NCBI GenBank assembly: GCA_947625045.1
Contig: CANQMW010000014.1
Coordinates: 19,277-83,276 of the forward strand
Direction: 5' to 3'
Source: an uncultured Oscillospiraceae bacterium
GTDB lineage: Bacteria; Bacillota; Clostridia; Oscillospirales; Oscillospiraceae
DNA length: 64,000 nt
Part shown: piece after piece, positions 32,131 through 39,177 of the stretch
Position numbering within the stretch: the first letter of the stretch is position 1
Layout of the letters: each line of letters starts with the position of its first letter
Position numbers and translations under genes: made by a program
Notes under the pieces: model-generated
Told to the model about the DNA's origin: nothing
The model's input: only the letters and a program-made list of their open reading frames with translations
Databases searched by the model: none

Positions 32131-32841
32131 ATGCAGAAAACACGTTTTATCATCGGACTTTTGGCGCTGGTGATGGTATTGGCCCTGACGGCCTGCGGTA
32201 AGGCTGCCGCCGCGGAGAATGCGTCCACCGCCGCGCCCCAGCCCACTGAAGCGGAGCAGACGGCGGACGAGACAGCGGAAGCGAATGGCGCGGCCAGCGG
32301 AGGAAATATCCTGATCGCCTATTTCACCGCGGCTGAAAACAGCGGCGTGGACGCCGTATCCTCCGCCAGCGTGGTCACCGTGGACGATACGGCCAAGGGC
32401 GTGTCCCAGGCCGTGGCCGACATGATCGCAGAGCGGACAGGCGGCGAGCTTTTCTCCATTCAGACCAGCGTGGTGTACCCTGCCGATATGGGCGAGCTGA
32501 TCGACTATGTGGCCGAGGAGCAGGATGCGGGTGTGCTTCCTGAGCTGACCACCCACATTGAGGACCTGGACGAGTATGACACGGTGTTCGTGGGCTTTCC
32601 CATCTGGTGGTACGATATGCCCCAAGTGATGTATTCCTTCTTTGAGGAGTACGACTTTGCGGGCAAGACCATCATCCCCTTCACCGTCCACAACGGCAGT
32701 CGGCTCTCCGGCACACCGGCCACCATCCAGGAGCTGGAGCCGGAGGCCACGGTGATCCAGGACGGCTTTACCGTCAGCCATCAGAACGCGGCGGACGCGG
32801 CAGAGGACGTGGCCGCGTGGCTGGACGGCCTGGGCTATTGA
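32131..32841 (+). CDS. Lipoprotein flavodoxin
   Basis: A 236-residue protein with lipoprotein signal LALTAC (Cys near residue 22), an Ala/Glu/Thr-rich linker to about residue 60, then a complete flavodoxin domain: ILIAYFTAAENS near 62, GFPIWWYDMPQVMYSFFEEY near 155 and IIPFTVHNGSRLSGT near 182. The linker implies the FMN domain is tethered outside the membrane. RBS CAGGAGG. It lies 2 bp before the esterase gene. Third exported flavodoxin domain in the island. Confidence 0.88.
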   Translation: MQKTRFIIGLLALVMVLALTACGKAAAAENASTAAPQPTEAEQTADETAEANGAASGGNILIAYFTAAENSGVDAVSSASVVTVDDTAKGVSQAVADMIAERTGGELFSIQTSVVYPADMGELIDYVAEEQDAGVLPELTTHIEDLDEYDTVFVGFPIWWYDMPQVMYSFFEEYDFAGKTIIPFTVHNGSRLSGTPATIQELEPEATVIQDGFTVSHQNAADAAEDVAAWLDGLGY

Positions 32842-32843
32842 AG

Positions 32844-33641
32844 ATGAAGCGGAGGCTCATATCCGTCGTGCTGGCCGCGGGACTTCTCTGCGCCTGCGGG
32901 CCTGTCGGCATTGCCGCCACAGAGGACTATACCACCGGCCAGTTCATCCGGGGAAACGTGCTGGAGAGCGCAGAGGGCGAGATACATTACAGCTATTGGC
33001 TGCCAGACGGCTATGACGGGGAGACGGAATACCCCCTGATGATGACCCTGCCCGGCTACGGCGGGATGTGGTTCGGAGAGGATTCGGAGGGGACCAACCT
33101 GCGGGAGAGGGGCGTATCTGTGTGGACAGAGATCGACGAGCCCATGATCGTTGTCTCGCCCCAGGTCACGGACTGGCACGATACCTCCGCCCGGCAGACC
33201 ATCGAGCTGACGGAGTATTTTCTTGAAAACTTCGCCGTGGACAGGACCCGCGTGTACGGCGCGGGCTATTCGGCGGGCGGCGAGACCATGTCCAGGGTCA
33301 TGGGGATGCGCCCGGACCTGTTCGCGGCGTACCTGCACGGGGCCTCCCAATGGGACGGAGAGTTTGCCCCGGCGGCGGAGAGCAAAACGGCGATCTACAT
33401 CTTCATGGGCGAGCACGACGAATACTACGGCTCAGACAGGGCGCGGGAAGCATATGACGGGCTGCTGGAGGCATACCGTCAGACCGGCCTTGACGATGAG
33501 GAGATAGACGAGCTCCTGCGGCTATGGATACCGGACGACGAGTGGTTCACCGACCGGGGCATTACGAATCAACACGGCGGCGGGAACGTGCTGTTTGAGG
33601 AAGAGCACATCCAGGAGTGGCTCCTGGAAAAGAAACGATAA
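32844..33641 (+). CDS. Lipoprotein esterase (PHB-depolymerase/carboxylesterase-like)
   Basis: A 265-residue exported hydrolase. Lipobox LCAC near residues 14-17. LMMTLPGYGGMWFGE near residue 60 forms the oxyanion region; the nucleophile elbow is GAGYSAGGETMS near residue 142; an acid is expected in GEHDEYYG near 192; a His near HGGGN (about 244) may complete the triad. This matches the Esterase_phd/PHB depolymerase group. It is coupled to the flavodoxin lipoprotein gene (2-bp gap) and 22 bp from the next hydrolase. Substrate unknown. Confidence 0.82.
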   Translation: MKRRLISVVLAAGLLCACGPVGIAATEDYTTGQFIRGNVLESAEGEIHYSYWLPDGYDGETEYPLMMTLPGYGGMWFGEDSEGTNLRERGVSVWTEIDEPMIVVSPQVTDWHDTSARQTIELTEYFLENFAVDRTRVYGAGYSAGGETMSRVMGMRPDLFAAYLHGASQWDGEFAPAAESKTAIYIFMGEHDEYYGSDRAREAYDGLLEAYRQTGLDDEEIDELLRLWIPDDEWFTDRGITNQHGGGNVLFEEEHIQEWLLEKKR

Positions 33642-33663
33642 AACAAATCTTAAAGGAGGATCT

Positions 33664-34758
33664 ATGAACATGAAAAAGCAGAGACGGTTTGCGGCGGCCA
33701 TGGCGGCCGCACTGATGCTGACGCTCGCCATGGGCGCAGGTGCATGGGCGGCAGAGGAGCCGGAGGGCGCCCTCGTCATCGCAGACCAGGGGATGTTCTC
33801 CGCCGGTGGCACGGTGATCACATCGGACGGGACCTTCGATGTGTCCAACTACTATATGTCCAGGGAAGGCTCCACCTCTCATGTGGACCACGCCAATGTG
33901 TTTTATCAGCTCCCGGCGGATCAGACCGGCTTGCCGATGGTGTTCCTGCACGGGTATGGCCAGTCCCGCATGGGCTGGATGACCACGCCTGACGGGCGGG
34001 ATGGCTGGTCCGATATGTTTCTGAAAAAGGGCCATGGCGTTTTCCTGATCGACCAGCCCCGCCGCGGCGAAGCCGGCCAGACCTCCGTTGCCGGTACGAT
34101 CAGCACCACGCCCTCTGACCAGACCTGGTATACCCAATTCCGTATCGGTACTTATATCGACGGCGCGTTTACTTACAACGAAAACTCTCAATTCCCCCAG
34201 GGAGAGGATGTGCTGGACCAGTTCTTCCGGCAGATGACCCCGGACACGGGCATGGATTCCGCCAATGGCGATCAGAACATCGACAACCTGGTTGTGGCGC
34301 AGGCGGTGGCGGCCACCATCGACAAGGTATATGAGATGACCGGCAAGAATTCCATCCTTGTGACCCACTCTCAAGGCGGCATCCCCGGCTGGGATGTGCC
34401 TCAGTACACGGACCATGTGGCGGCGATCATCGCCATAGAGCCGGGCATGGCGCCCATGCCGGACAGTGACGGCTATAACACGCTTCTGGAGAAGAATATC
34501 CCTGTGGCGTTCTATTATGGTGATTACATCGGCCAGGAGTACACGGACGTTCCTGCTGCGGGCATGTGGGCCATGATGAAGTCCTCTGCCGACGCTTTCG
34601 GGCAGGCTTATACGGAGGCGGGCGGCGTCTGCACGGTGGTCAGTCTGCCGGATGAGGGCATCTATGGCAACGACCACATGATGTTCCAGGACTTGAACAA
34701 CGATGTGATCGCGGACCACATTGAAAACTGGCTCCAGGAAAACGTGGCCATGGAGTAA
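33664..34758 (+). CDS. Exported alpha/beta hydrolase
   Basis: A 364-residue secreted hydrolase with a classical signal peptide (cleavage near AWAAEE, residues 25-28). MVFLHGYGQSRMGWMT near residue 92 is the oxyanion segment; nucleophile elbow VTHSQGGIPGW near 236; His likely in NDHMMFQD near 340. It resembles the esterase group annotated as alpha/beta fold hydrolases of about 350 residues found next to DUF4405. RBS AAAGGAGGA directly before ATG 33664. Fifth hydrolase of the island. Confidence 0.82.
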   Translation: MNMKKQRRFAAAMAAALMLTLAMGAGAWAAEEPEGALVIADQGMFSAGGTVITSDGTFDVSNYYMSREGSTSHVDHANVFYQLPADQTGLPMVFLHGYGQSRMGWMTTPDGRDGWSDMFLKKGHGVFLIDQPRRGEAGQTSVAGTISTTPSDQTWYTQFRIGTYIDGAFTYNENSQFPQGEDVLDQFFRQMTPDTGMDSANGDQNIDNLVVAQAVAATIDKVYEMTGKNSILVTHSQGGIPGWDVPQYTDHVAAIIAIEPGMAPMPDSDGYNTLLEKNIPVAFYYGDYIGQEYTDVPAAGMWAMMKSSADAFGQAYTEAGGVCTVVSLPDEGIYGNDHMMFQDLNNDVIADHIENWLQENVAME

Positions 34759-34812
34759 GGCGAAGCAGTCAGACTGAAACGCCAAATCATAGGGTGAAGG
34801 GCTGGTTTTGCT

Positions 34813-35469
34813 ATGAAACGGATGATCGTTGACCTCCTGATGACCGCCGCGCTGGTGCTGCTTATGAGCTACAGCCTGCTGGGAGAGGCGGCCCACGAAT
34901 GGATTGGCGTCGCCATGCTGGTCCTTTTCGTCACCCATCATGTACTCAACAGGCGGTGGTTCCGGGGACTTTTCAAGGGCAAATACACGCCGTTTCGCAC
35001 ACTTCAAACAGTTCTTGTGCTGATGATCTTTGCGGGCATGATCGGCTCGGCGGTGAGCGGCGCGGTGCTGAGCCGCTATGCGCTGGACTTTCTGCCAATT
35101 CGGGGCGGCCGGGCCTGGGCCAGAGGGGTACATATGCTCTGTGCCTATTGGGGCTTCGTGCTGATGAGCCTGCACCTGGGCTTTCACTGGAACATGATGC
35201 TGGCCAGGATGCGGAAAACGACCTCAGAGACGCAGACATGGCTTCTGCGGATCGCGGCGCTGGCGGTGGCCCTGTACGGCATTTACGCCTTCGCCAAGCA
35301 GGACATTCTGAACTACCTGCTGCTGCGAAATCATTTTGTGTTCTTCGACTTTGACGCGCCCAGGATCGTGTTTTACCTGGATTACATCGCCATCATGGGC
35401 CTGTTCATTTTCATCGGACACTATCTGGCCCGTTGGCTGCGGAGAGGGAAAAAGAGTATGCAACGCTGA
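34813..35469 (+). CDS. DUF4405 membrane protein (cytochrome-b-like)
   Basis: A 218-residue integral membrane protein with about five spans. His residues near the membrane faces (H28, the H42-H43 pair, H107, and HLGFHW at about 121-125) fit a haem-b-binding four-helix core like that of the DUF4405/cytochrome b561-like group. Such proteins can pass electrons across the membrane. As the last gene of the cupin/flavodoxin/esterase operon it is a good candidate for feeding electrons to the lipoprotein flavodoxin (inference). RBS is weak (AAGGG, 14 bases away). A terminator at 35477-35507 follows. Confidence 0.78.
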   Translation: MKRMIVDLLMTAALVLLMSYSLLGEAAHEWIGVAMLVLFVTHHVLNRRWFRGLFKGKYTPFRTLQTVLVLMIFAGMIGSAVSGAVLSRYALDFLPIRGGRAWARGVHMLCAYWGFVLMSLHLGFHWNMMLARMRKTTSETQTWLLRIAALAVALYGIYAFAKQDILNYLLLRNHFVFFDFDAPRIVFYLDYIAIMGLFIFIGHYLARWLRRGKKSMQR

Positions 35470-35476
35470 TATGACA

Positions 35477-35507
35477 AATGCAACGCTCACCCGAAAAGCG
35501 TTGCATT
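35477..35507 (+). terminator. Terminator after the DUF4405 gene
   Basis: Perfect 11-bp stem AATGCAACGCT / AGCGTTGCATT with a nine-base loop, followed by GTATCAAAT. Confidence 0.65.
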
Positions 35508-35587
35508 GTATCAAATAGCGCAATCTTTGCAAAAAACAGGATTGACTAATGTTCTTTCAGGTGGTAATCTAAACTACTCTTTAGACA

Positions 35588-35710
35588 AAAGGTGCTGGAA
35601 AGCGACAACTGAATACCCATAAGGCACTGGCCCTGATGATGCTTCAGGGCGAGATATAACGTGCCAGCACTGTTTCAAACGCCATCGGCCCTGCTGGCGA
35701 AACAGTGGAC
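35588..35710 (+). ncRNA. Candidate structured RNA at the start of the integrative-element scar
   Basis: Nested stems: GTGCT (35592-35596) with AGCAC (35666-35670); GGCAC (35623-35627) with GTGCC (35661-35665); GCCCTGA (35630-35636) with TCAGGGC (35644-35650). A competing 9-bp stem CACTGTTTC (35668-35676) with GAAACAGTG (35699-35707) encloses GCCA/TGGC. No ORF lies here. It does not match any RNA family I can name. Confidence 0.45.
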
Positions 35711-35732
35711 GCAGGACCCGACTTTGACTTCC

Positions 35733-35829
35733 AAAGCCGATACATCATGATGAACCGAAGCATTCCCCCCCAAGGGGGAGGACTAACCTTTTTGAGGTCG
35801 GTACATCATCGTGATGTATCGGCTTTTTT
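35733..35829 (+). promoter_or_regulatory. Terminator / anti-terminator leader upstream of parB
   Basis: The right arm TGATGTATCGGCTTT (35812-35826), followed by further T residues, can pair locally with CGGTACATCA (about 35799-35808; one G-U) to form an intrinsic terminator, or perfectly over 15 bp with AAAGCCGATACATCA at 35733-35747. A CCCCC/GGGGG hairpin lies between. Mutually exclusive pairing is the mark of transcription attenuation. Confidence 0.6.
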
Positions 35830-36137
35830 CTTCGCGCCCACGATCTCCCTACCGGCTTCGCCCGCTTTCGACAGCGGAGAAATGCTAAATTTCAGGTATC
35901 CGGGAGATTTCTGCGGAGCTTTGGAAAAAGCCGCACTGGCACCTTGACAGCCGAATGACCGTGCAGGCGAGATACTTCCGTATGGGAGCAGACGTTCCGG
36001 TGAGACCCCGGGGCAGGAACCGCGCCTGGAACAAACGGCAAGTTACTGCCCGAAAAAGCAGCGGCCCGGGGAGTGCCAACTCTGGCACCGCCAAAGAAAA
36101 AGCGTATTACGGTGCGGGGCGCGTCTCATATCGTAAC

Positions 36138-36243
36138 AAGCATCGTGTTTTGGGCCCAAAACACAGGCTGGGATGATTCCCAGACCCTTTAGAGGTTTTA
36201 GGATGCTTCCTGAAAAGCGTTTTGCCCCCAAAACGCGATGCTT
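36138..36243 (+). promoter_or_regulatory. Multi-hairpin structure just upstream of the ParB-recombinase ORF
   Basis: An outer stem AAGCATCG (36138-36145) / CGATGCTT (36236-36243) closes over three hairpins: a perfect palindrome GTGTTTTGGG-CCCAAAACAC (36145-36164), CTGGGA/TCCCAG (36168-36183) and GCGTTTTG/CAAAACGC (36217-36236). It ends about 48 bp before the ATG. It could be an RNA control element or a DNA site for the ParB-like protein. Confidence 0.5.
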
Positions 36244-36290
36244 GCGGGTATATTGCATTTCAAATCATCACAGAGAAAGGATAAGATAAC

Positions 36291-37868
36291 ATGAAATTAG
36301 ACAGAAAGACTGTAAACGTCCCTATCAAAAATCTGCATCCCTTTGAGGGAAACCCCTATAAGGTCCAGGACGGAGAGGAAATGGACAAGCTCATGGAGAG
36401 CATTCAGTCCCAGGGGATCCTCACGCCCCTTGTCGTGCGGCCTATGGCGGACGCCGCTAAGGGCTATGAAGTCATATCCGGCCACCGCCGTCTGGCCGCC
36501 TGTCAGAAGCTCGAAATGAAGTTCATACCCGTTACCATCCAGCAGATGGATGATAACAAAGCCATGATCGCTGTGGTGGACGCCAACCTCCAGCGAGAAC
36601 ACATCCTCCCCAGCGAGAAAGCCTTTGCCTTCAAGATGAAACTGGAGGCGCTCAGCCACCAAGGCGTAACTTCTGCTCAAGTTGAACAGAAGTTGTCCCG
36701 CGACGCCGTTGCCGGAGATGTGGGCATGAGCGGCGCACAGGTCCAGCGGTACATCCGCCTGACGTACCTCATCCCGGAACTGCTGAAATTTGTGGACCAG
36801 GGAAAGATAGCGTTCACCCCAGCCGTACACCTGTCCTACCTGAAATCCCAGGAACAGCGGTGGGTACTGGAGGAAATGGAGAAAAACGCCTGTTCTCCCT
36901 CCGTATCCCAGGCGTACCACCTGAAAGAAGAGAGCCAGGCCGGAAGGCTGACGCAGGAACTGACCGCGGAAATGATGGCAAGAGAAAAGGCCCCGGAGAA
37001 CTGGGCGGTGTTCAAGGATGTCCATGAGCCGATTATTGAACGGAGCGTCTTTGAGCAGGTGCAGGCGCTCACAGCCAAGACCAAGCGCCGCGCTCCAAAG
37101 CCGGAAAACGGTGAAAAGAGTGTTTTCAGCGACCTGCTGTATTGCGGCGACTGTCACAGGAAACTGCGGTATCATACGAACACGATCAACAAGCGCATCC
37201 ACTTTTTCGTGTGTTCAGACAACGCAATTGATTATCGCGGCAAATGCCCAACGCGCCACTATGTCCGGGCGGACGCCATCGAACAGGTGGTCACGCTGGA
37301 GCTGCGGCGAATGGCGGCGATGCTGCGGGCCGATGAGGGGGCTTTTGCCGAGATGCTCGCTCAAAAGACCAACAAGGAGCTTGAGAAAGAGCAAAAGCGG
37401 AACGAGAGCGAACTGCAAAAGGCGATCATGAGAAATGATACCGTGTCCCGGCTGTATGAAAAGCTGTACGAGGATAATGCCACGGGCAAAGTGAGCGACG
37501 AGTGGTTTATGCAGCTTTCCCATAAATACGAGGTCGAGCGGCTGGAACTGAAGGAAAAGATCACCGAGCTTCGGAAAAGGCTTGTGGATTCGGGAAAACA
37601 GCAGCGCGGGCGCGAGAGTTTCATGAAAGCGATACGGCAGTTTATGCGTATGGAACGCTTGACCGCGCCACTGCTCCGGGAACTGATAGACCATATCGAC
37701 GTATTTGAGACGGAGGGCACAGGCAAGAACCGTACTCAGCGGATCGTGATCTACTACCGCTTCGTGGGCTATATCGAAATACCGCCAGCGCTGCCTCGTT
37801 CCAATTACAAGGCTGATACCCGCAAGGGCGTAGCTGTGGAGTACGTCACCGAACCAGCCGCAAAATAA
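36291..37868 (+). CDS. Chimera: ParB-like N-terminus joined to the C-terminal half of a large serine recombinase
   Basis: One open frame of 525 residues. Residues 1-225 are a ParB/Spo0J-type protein of integrative elements: VPIKNLHPFEGNPYKV, GILTPLVVRP, EVISGHRRLAACQ (ParB box II) and NLQREHILPSEKAFAFKMK, then a helix-turn-helix (LSRDAVAGDVGMSGAQVQRY). From about residue 233 (APENWAVF, HEPIIERSVFEQVQ) it becomes the recombinase domain of a large serine integrase, with zinc ribbon YCGDCHRKL ... CSDN ... KCPTRHY (about 284-322), a coiled coil (about 350-440) and a DUF4368-like end. The catalytic Ser domain is missing, so it cannot recombine DNA. A junction at EK-APENW fits an in-frame deletion between the two ends of an element. 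Confidence 0.85.
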   Translation: MKLDRKTVNVPIKNLHPFEGNPYKVQDGEEMDKLMESIQSQGILTPLVVRPMADAAKGYEVISGHRRLAACQKLEMKFIPVTIQQMDDNKAMIAVVDANLQREHILPSEKAFAFKMKLEALSHQGVTSAQVEQKLSRDAVAGDVGMSGAQVQRYIRLTYLIPELLKFVDQGKIAFTPAVHLSYLKSQEQRWVLEEMEKNACSPSVSQAYHLKEESQAGRLTQELTAEMMAREKAPENWAVFKDVHEPIIERSVFEQVQALTAKTKRRAPKPENGEKSVFSDLLYCGDCHRKLRYHTNTINKRIHFFVCSDNAIDYRGKCPTRHYVRADAIEQVVTLELRRMAAMLRADEGAFAEMLAQKTNKELEKEQKRNESELQKAIMRNDTVSRLYEKLYEDNATGKVSDEWFMQLSHKYEVERLELKEKITELRKRLVDSGKQQRGRESFMKAIRQFMRMERLTAPLLRELIDHIDVFETEGTGKNRTQRIVIYYRFVGYIEIPPALPRSNYKADTRKGVAVEYVTEPAAK

Positions 37869-37920
37869 GGGCAGGGCAGACTGCCGCGCCTGCCCTGCCT
37901 GGGACGCAGATAAAAGAATT

Positions 37921-37957
37921 CGAGTGCTCATAAAGTGAAATCCCTTATGAACACTCG
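37921..37957 (-). terminator. Terminator downstream of tRNA-Pro
   Basis: Inverted repeat CGAGTGCTCATAA / TTATGAACACTCG (one mismatch). Read on the minus strand it lies just after the tRNA-Pro CCA end and runs into TTCTTTTATC. Part of it recurs at 10939-10958. Confidence 0.65.
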
Positions 37958-37960
37958 AAA

Positions 37961-38036
37961 TGGTCGGAGTGAGGTGACTTGAACACCCGGCCTCTTGGTC
38001 CCGAACCAAGCGCGCTACCAACTGCGCTACACCCCG
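37961..38036 (-). tRNA. tRNA-Pro (anticodon CGG)
   Basis: Reverse complement folds as a 76-nt cloverleaf with encoded CCA: acceptor CGGGGTG/CACTCCG, D arm GCGC...GCGC, anticodon stem CTTGG/CCAAG around loop TTCGGGA (anticodon CGG), T arm GGGTG-TTCAAGT-CACCT. It lies 92 bp from the end of the ParB-recombinase chimera. Confidence 0.93.
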
Positions 38037-38059
38037 ATACCTTATTCCCCCGTCATTTC

Positions 38060-38212
38060 CCCTATGGGGCCCCCGCGAAAGCCCAATGCAATGGGTTTCG
38101 CAAGTCCCCCTATGGGGTCCCCACAAAAGCCCAACGAAGTGGGTTTTGTGGGGAGAAGGAAGTGCCCCCACTGGGGCCCCCGCGAAAGCCCAATGCAATG
38201 GGTTTCGCGGGG
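38060..38212. repeat. Three tandem hairpin units between tRNA-Pro and tRNA-Gly
   Basis: Units at 38075-38101, 38119-38153 and 38178-38212. Each is a hairpin such as GCGAAAGCCCA-ATGCA-ATGGGTTTCGC preceded by a CCCCYAYGGGG mini-hairpin; the first and third are identical in the core. The middle unit (CACAAAAGCCC ... GGGTTTTGTG) shows compensatory changes that keep the stem, so structure is conserved. Confidence 0.7.
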
Positions 38213-38224
38213 AAAAGGAGGAGT

Positions 38225-38277
38225 GGCTTTGACCGATGGAGGCGATTCGCTTGCGGAACGCCGACATCCTCAAAGCC
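38225..38277. repeat. tRNA-adjacent repeat, second copy
   Basis: GCTTTGACCGATGGAGG at the left, a central CGCTTGCG hairpin, CATC and TCAAAGC at the right. It is related to 10868-10926, with the arms closing on each other in both copies. Confidence 0.65.
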
Positions 38278-38286
38278 AGTCCGACG

Positions 38287-38360
38287 TGGAGCAGGTGAAG
38301 GGAATCGAACCCTCGTATTCAGCTTGGGAAGCTGATGTTCTGCCATTGAACTACACCTGC
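38287..38360 (-). tRNA. tRNA-Gly (anticodon CCC)
   Basis: Reverse complement gives a 74-nt cloverleaf with encoded CCA: acceptor GCAGGTG/CACCTGC, anticodon stem TCAGC/GCTGA around loop TTCCCAA (anticodon CCC), T arm GAGGG-TTCGATT-CCCTT. Located 250 bp upstream of tRNA-Pro on the same strand; they are probably cotranscribed. Confidence 0.93.
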
Positions 38361-38448
38361 ACGGCTAGAAGATTATATCACCCGCCCCGTGAGATTGCAA
38401 GCATAAAATTGCCCTTTCTCCTCATAGGCTCGTACGGGAGGGGACGAG

Positions 38449-38625
38449 ATGAACTATTTGCGGCTGATGATCGCGGCGGCGCTGTTTCTGGGGGCCACCT
38501 GTGCGAAGATATACTTGCCCGAGCGGGCGGAGGCGCCCATCGCGGCGGTGCAGGCGCTCATAGATAAGGACAGCTTCGCGCTGCCGCTGCCGGAAGAGGC
38601 GCTGGCGTGGCTGGACTTGCCTTAA
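38449..38625 (+). CDS. Small membrane-anchored protein upstream of SpoIVFB-like protease
   Basis: A 58-residue ORF (MNYLRLMIAAALFLGATCAK ...) with one hydrophobic N-terminal helix and an acidic, proline-containing tail ending WLDLP. RBS GGGAGGGGACGAG sits directly upstream, and its stop overlaps the start of the next gene, so the two are translationally coupled. Position matches that of SpoIVFA-type partner proteins that anchor SpoIVFB, but it is far too short to be SpoIVFA, so only a partner role by context is suggested. Confidence 0.65.
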   Translation: MNYLRLMIAAALFLGATCAKIYLPERAEAPIAAVQALIDKDSFALPLPEEALAWLDLP

Positions 38626-39167
38626 GCGTCAGCCCCGGCTTTGTGCTGCTGGCGGCGGCGGTATACTTCCTGGGCGGGGCGGGGGCGCTGGCGGCCATGG
38701 GCGCGGCGGCCCTGGCCCATGAGCTGGGGCACCTGGCGGCCATGTTCCTCACCGGCGCGGCGGTCCGGGGCCTGCGGGTCACCGGATGCGGCCTCGTCAT
38801 CGACTACGGCGGGGGCCTTACCCGCCGGGAGGAGATGGGTATCGTGGCGGCGGGGCCCCTGGCGGGGCTCTTTTTCGCGGCGCTGTGCTTTCTCACGGAT
38901 ATACCCTTTCTCATCTACACCGGCGCCATCGCGCTGCTGGCCGCCATGTTCAACCTGCTGCCGGCGCTGCCCATGGACGGGGGGCGGCTGGCGCTCTATA
39001 TGCTGGAGGGGGTCATGAGCGAGCGGGCGGCGGCCATCGTGCTGCGCATCACGGGCACGCTCTGCGCCCTGGGGGTGTTCGCCACGGGGCTGTGCATCCG
39101 CTCTGTCAGCGCGGCGGCGGTGGGAATTTGGCTGGGAGTGCTTGCCAATTTTCCCGATATGGGGTAA
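38607..39167 (+). CDS. SpoIVFB-like site-2 protease (peptidase M50)
   Basis: Intramembrane zinc metalloprotease, 186 residues with about six spans. AALAHELGHLAAM near residue 35 is the HExxH zinc site (His, Glu, His); NLLPALPMDGGRLALYML near 121 supplies the third ligand Asp. In spore formers SpoIVFB cleaves pro-sigma-K. GTG at 38607 overlaps the stop of the small upstream ORF. It has no CBS domain, which would favour the SpoIVFB relative over general M50 members only weakly. Substrate in this organism is not shown. Confidence 0.8.
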   Translation: MAGLALSVSPGFVLLAAAVYFLGGAGALAAMGAAALAHELGHLAAMFLTGAAVRGLRVTGCGLVIDYGGGLTRREEMGIVAAGPLAGLFFAALCFLTDIPFLIYTGAIALLAAMFNLLPALPMDGGRLALYMLEGVMSERAAAIVLRITGTLCALGVFATGLCIRSVSAAAVGIWLGVLANFPDMG

Positions 39168-39177
39168 ACTGTCCCAC

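Larger units (their letters stand above)
35508..36290. other. Non-coding leader of an integrative element
   Basis: About 780 bases without a credible gene, less GC-rich than the flanks. Contents in order: the nested RNA structure (35588-35710), the attenuator (35733-35829), roughly 300 bases with no feature I can name, then the multi-hairpin block (36138-36243) and an AGAAAGGATAAG ribosome site before the chimera. Confidence 0.6.

Noticed and set aside
35588..35670. Hammerhead-ribozyme-like CUGAUGA at about 35633
   Set aside because: The GAAA box, stem II and a cleavage triplet cannot be arranged around it in any of the three permutations; only the seven-base core matches by chance.
36291..38360. 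A functional integrative element inserted at tRNA-Pro
   Set aside because: The recombinase lacks its catalytic domain, no other mobility genes remain, both tRNAs are intact, and I could find no flanking direct repeat by eye.
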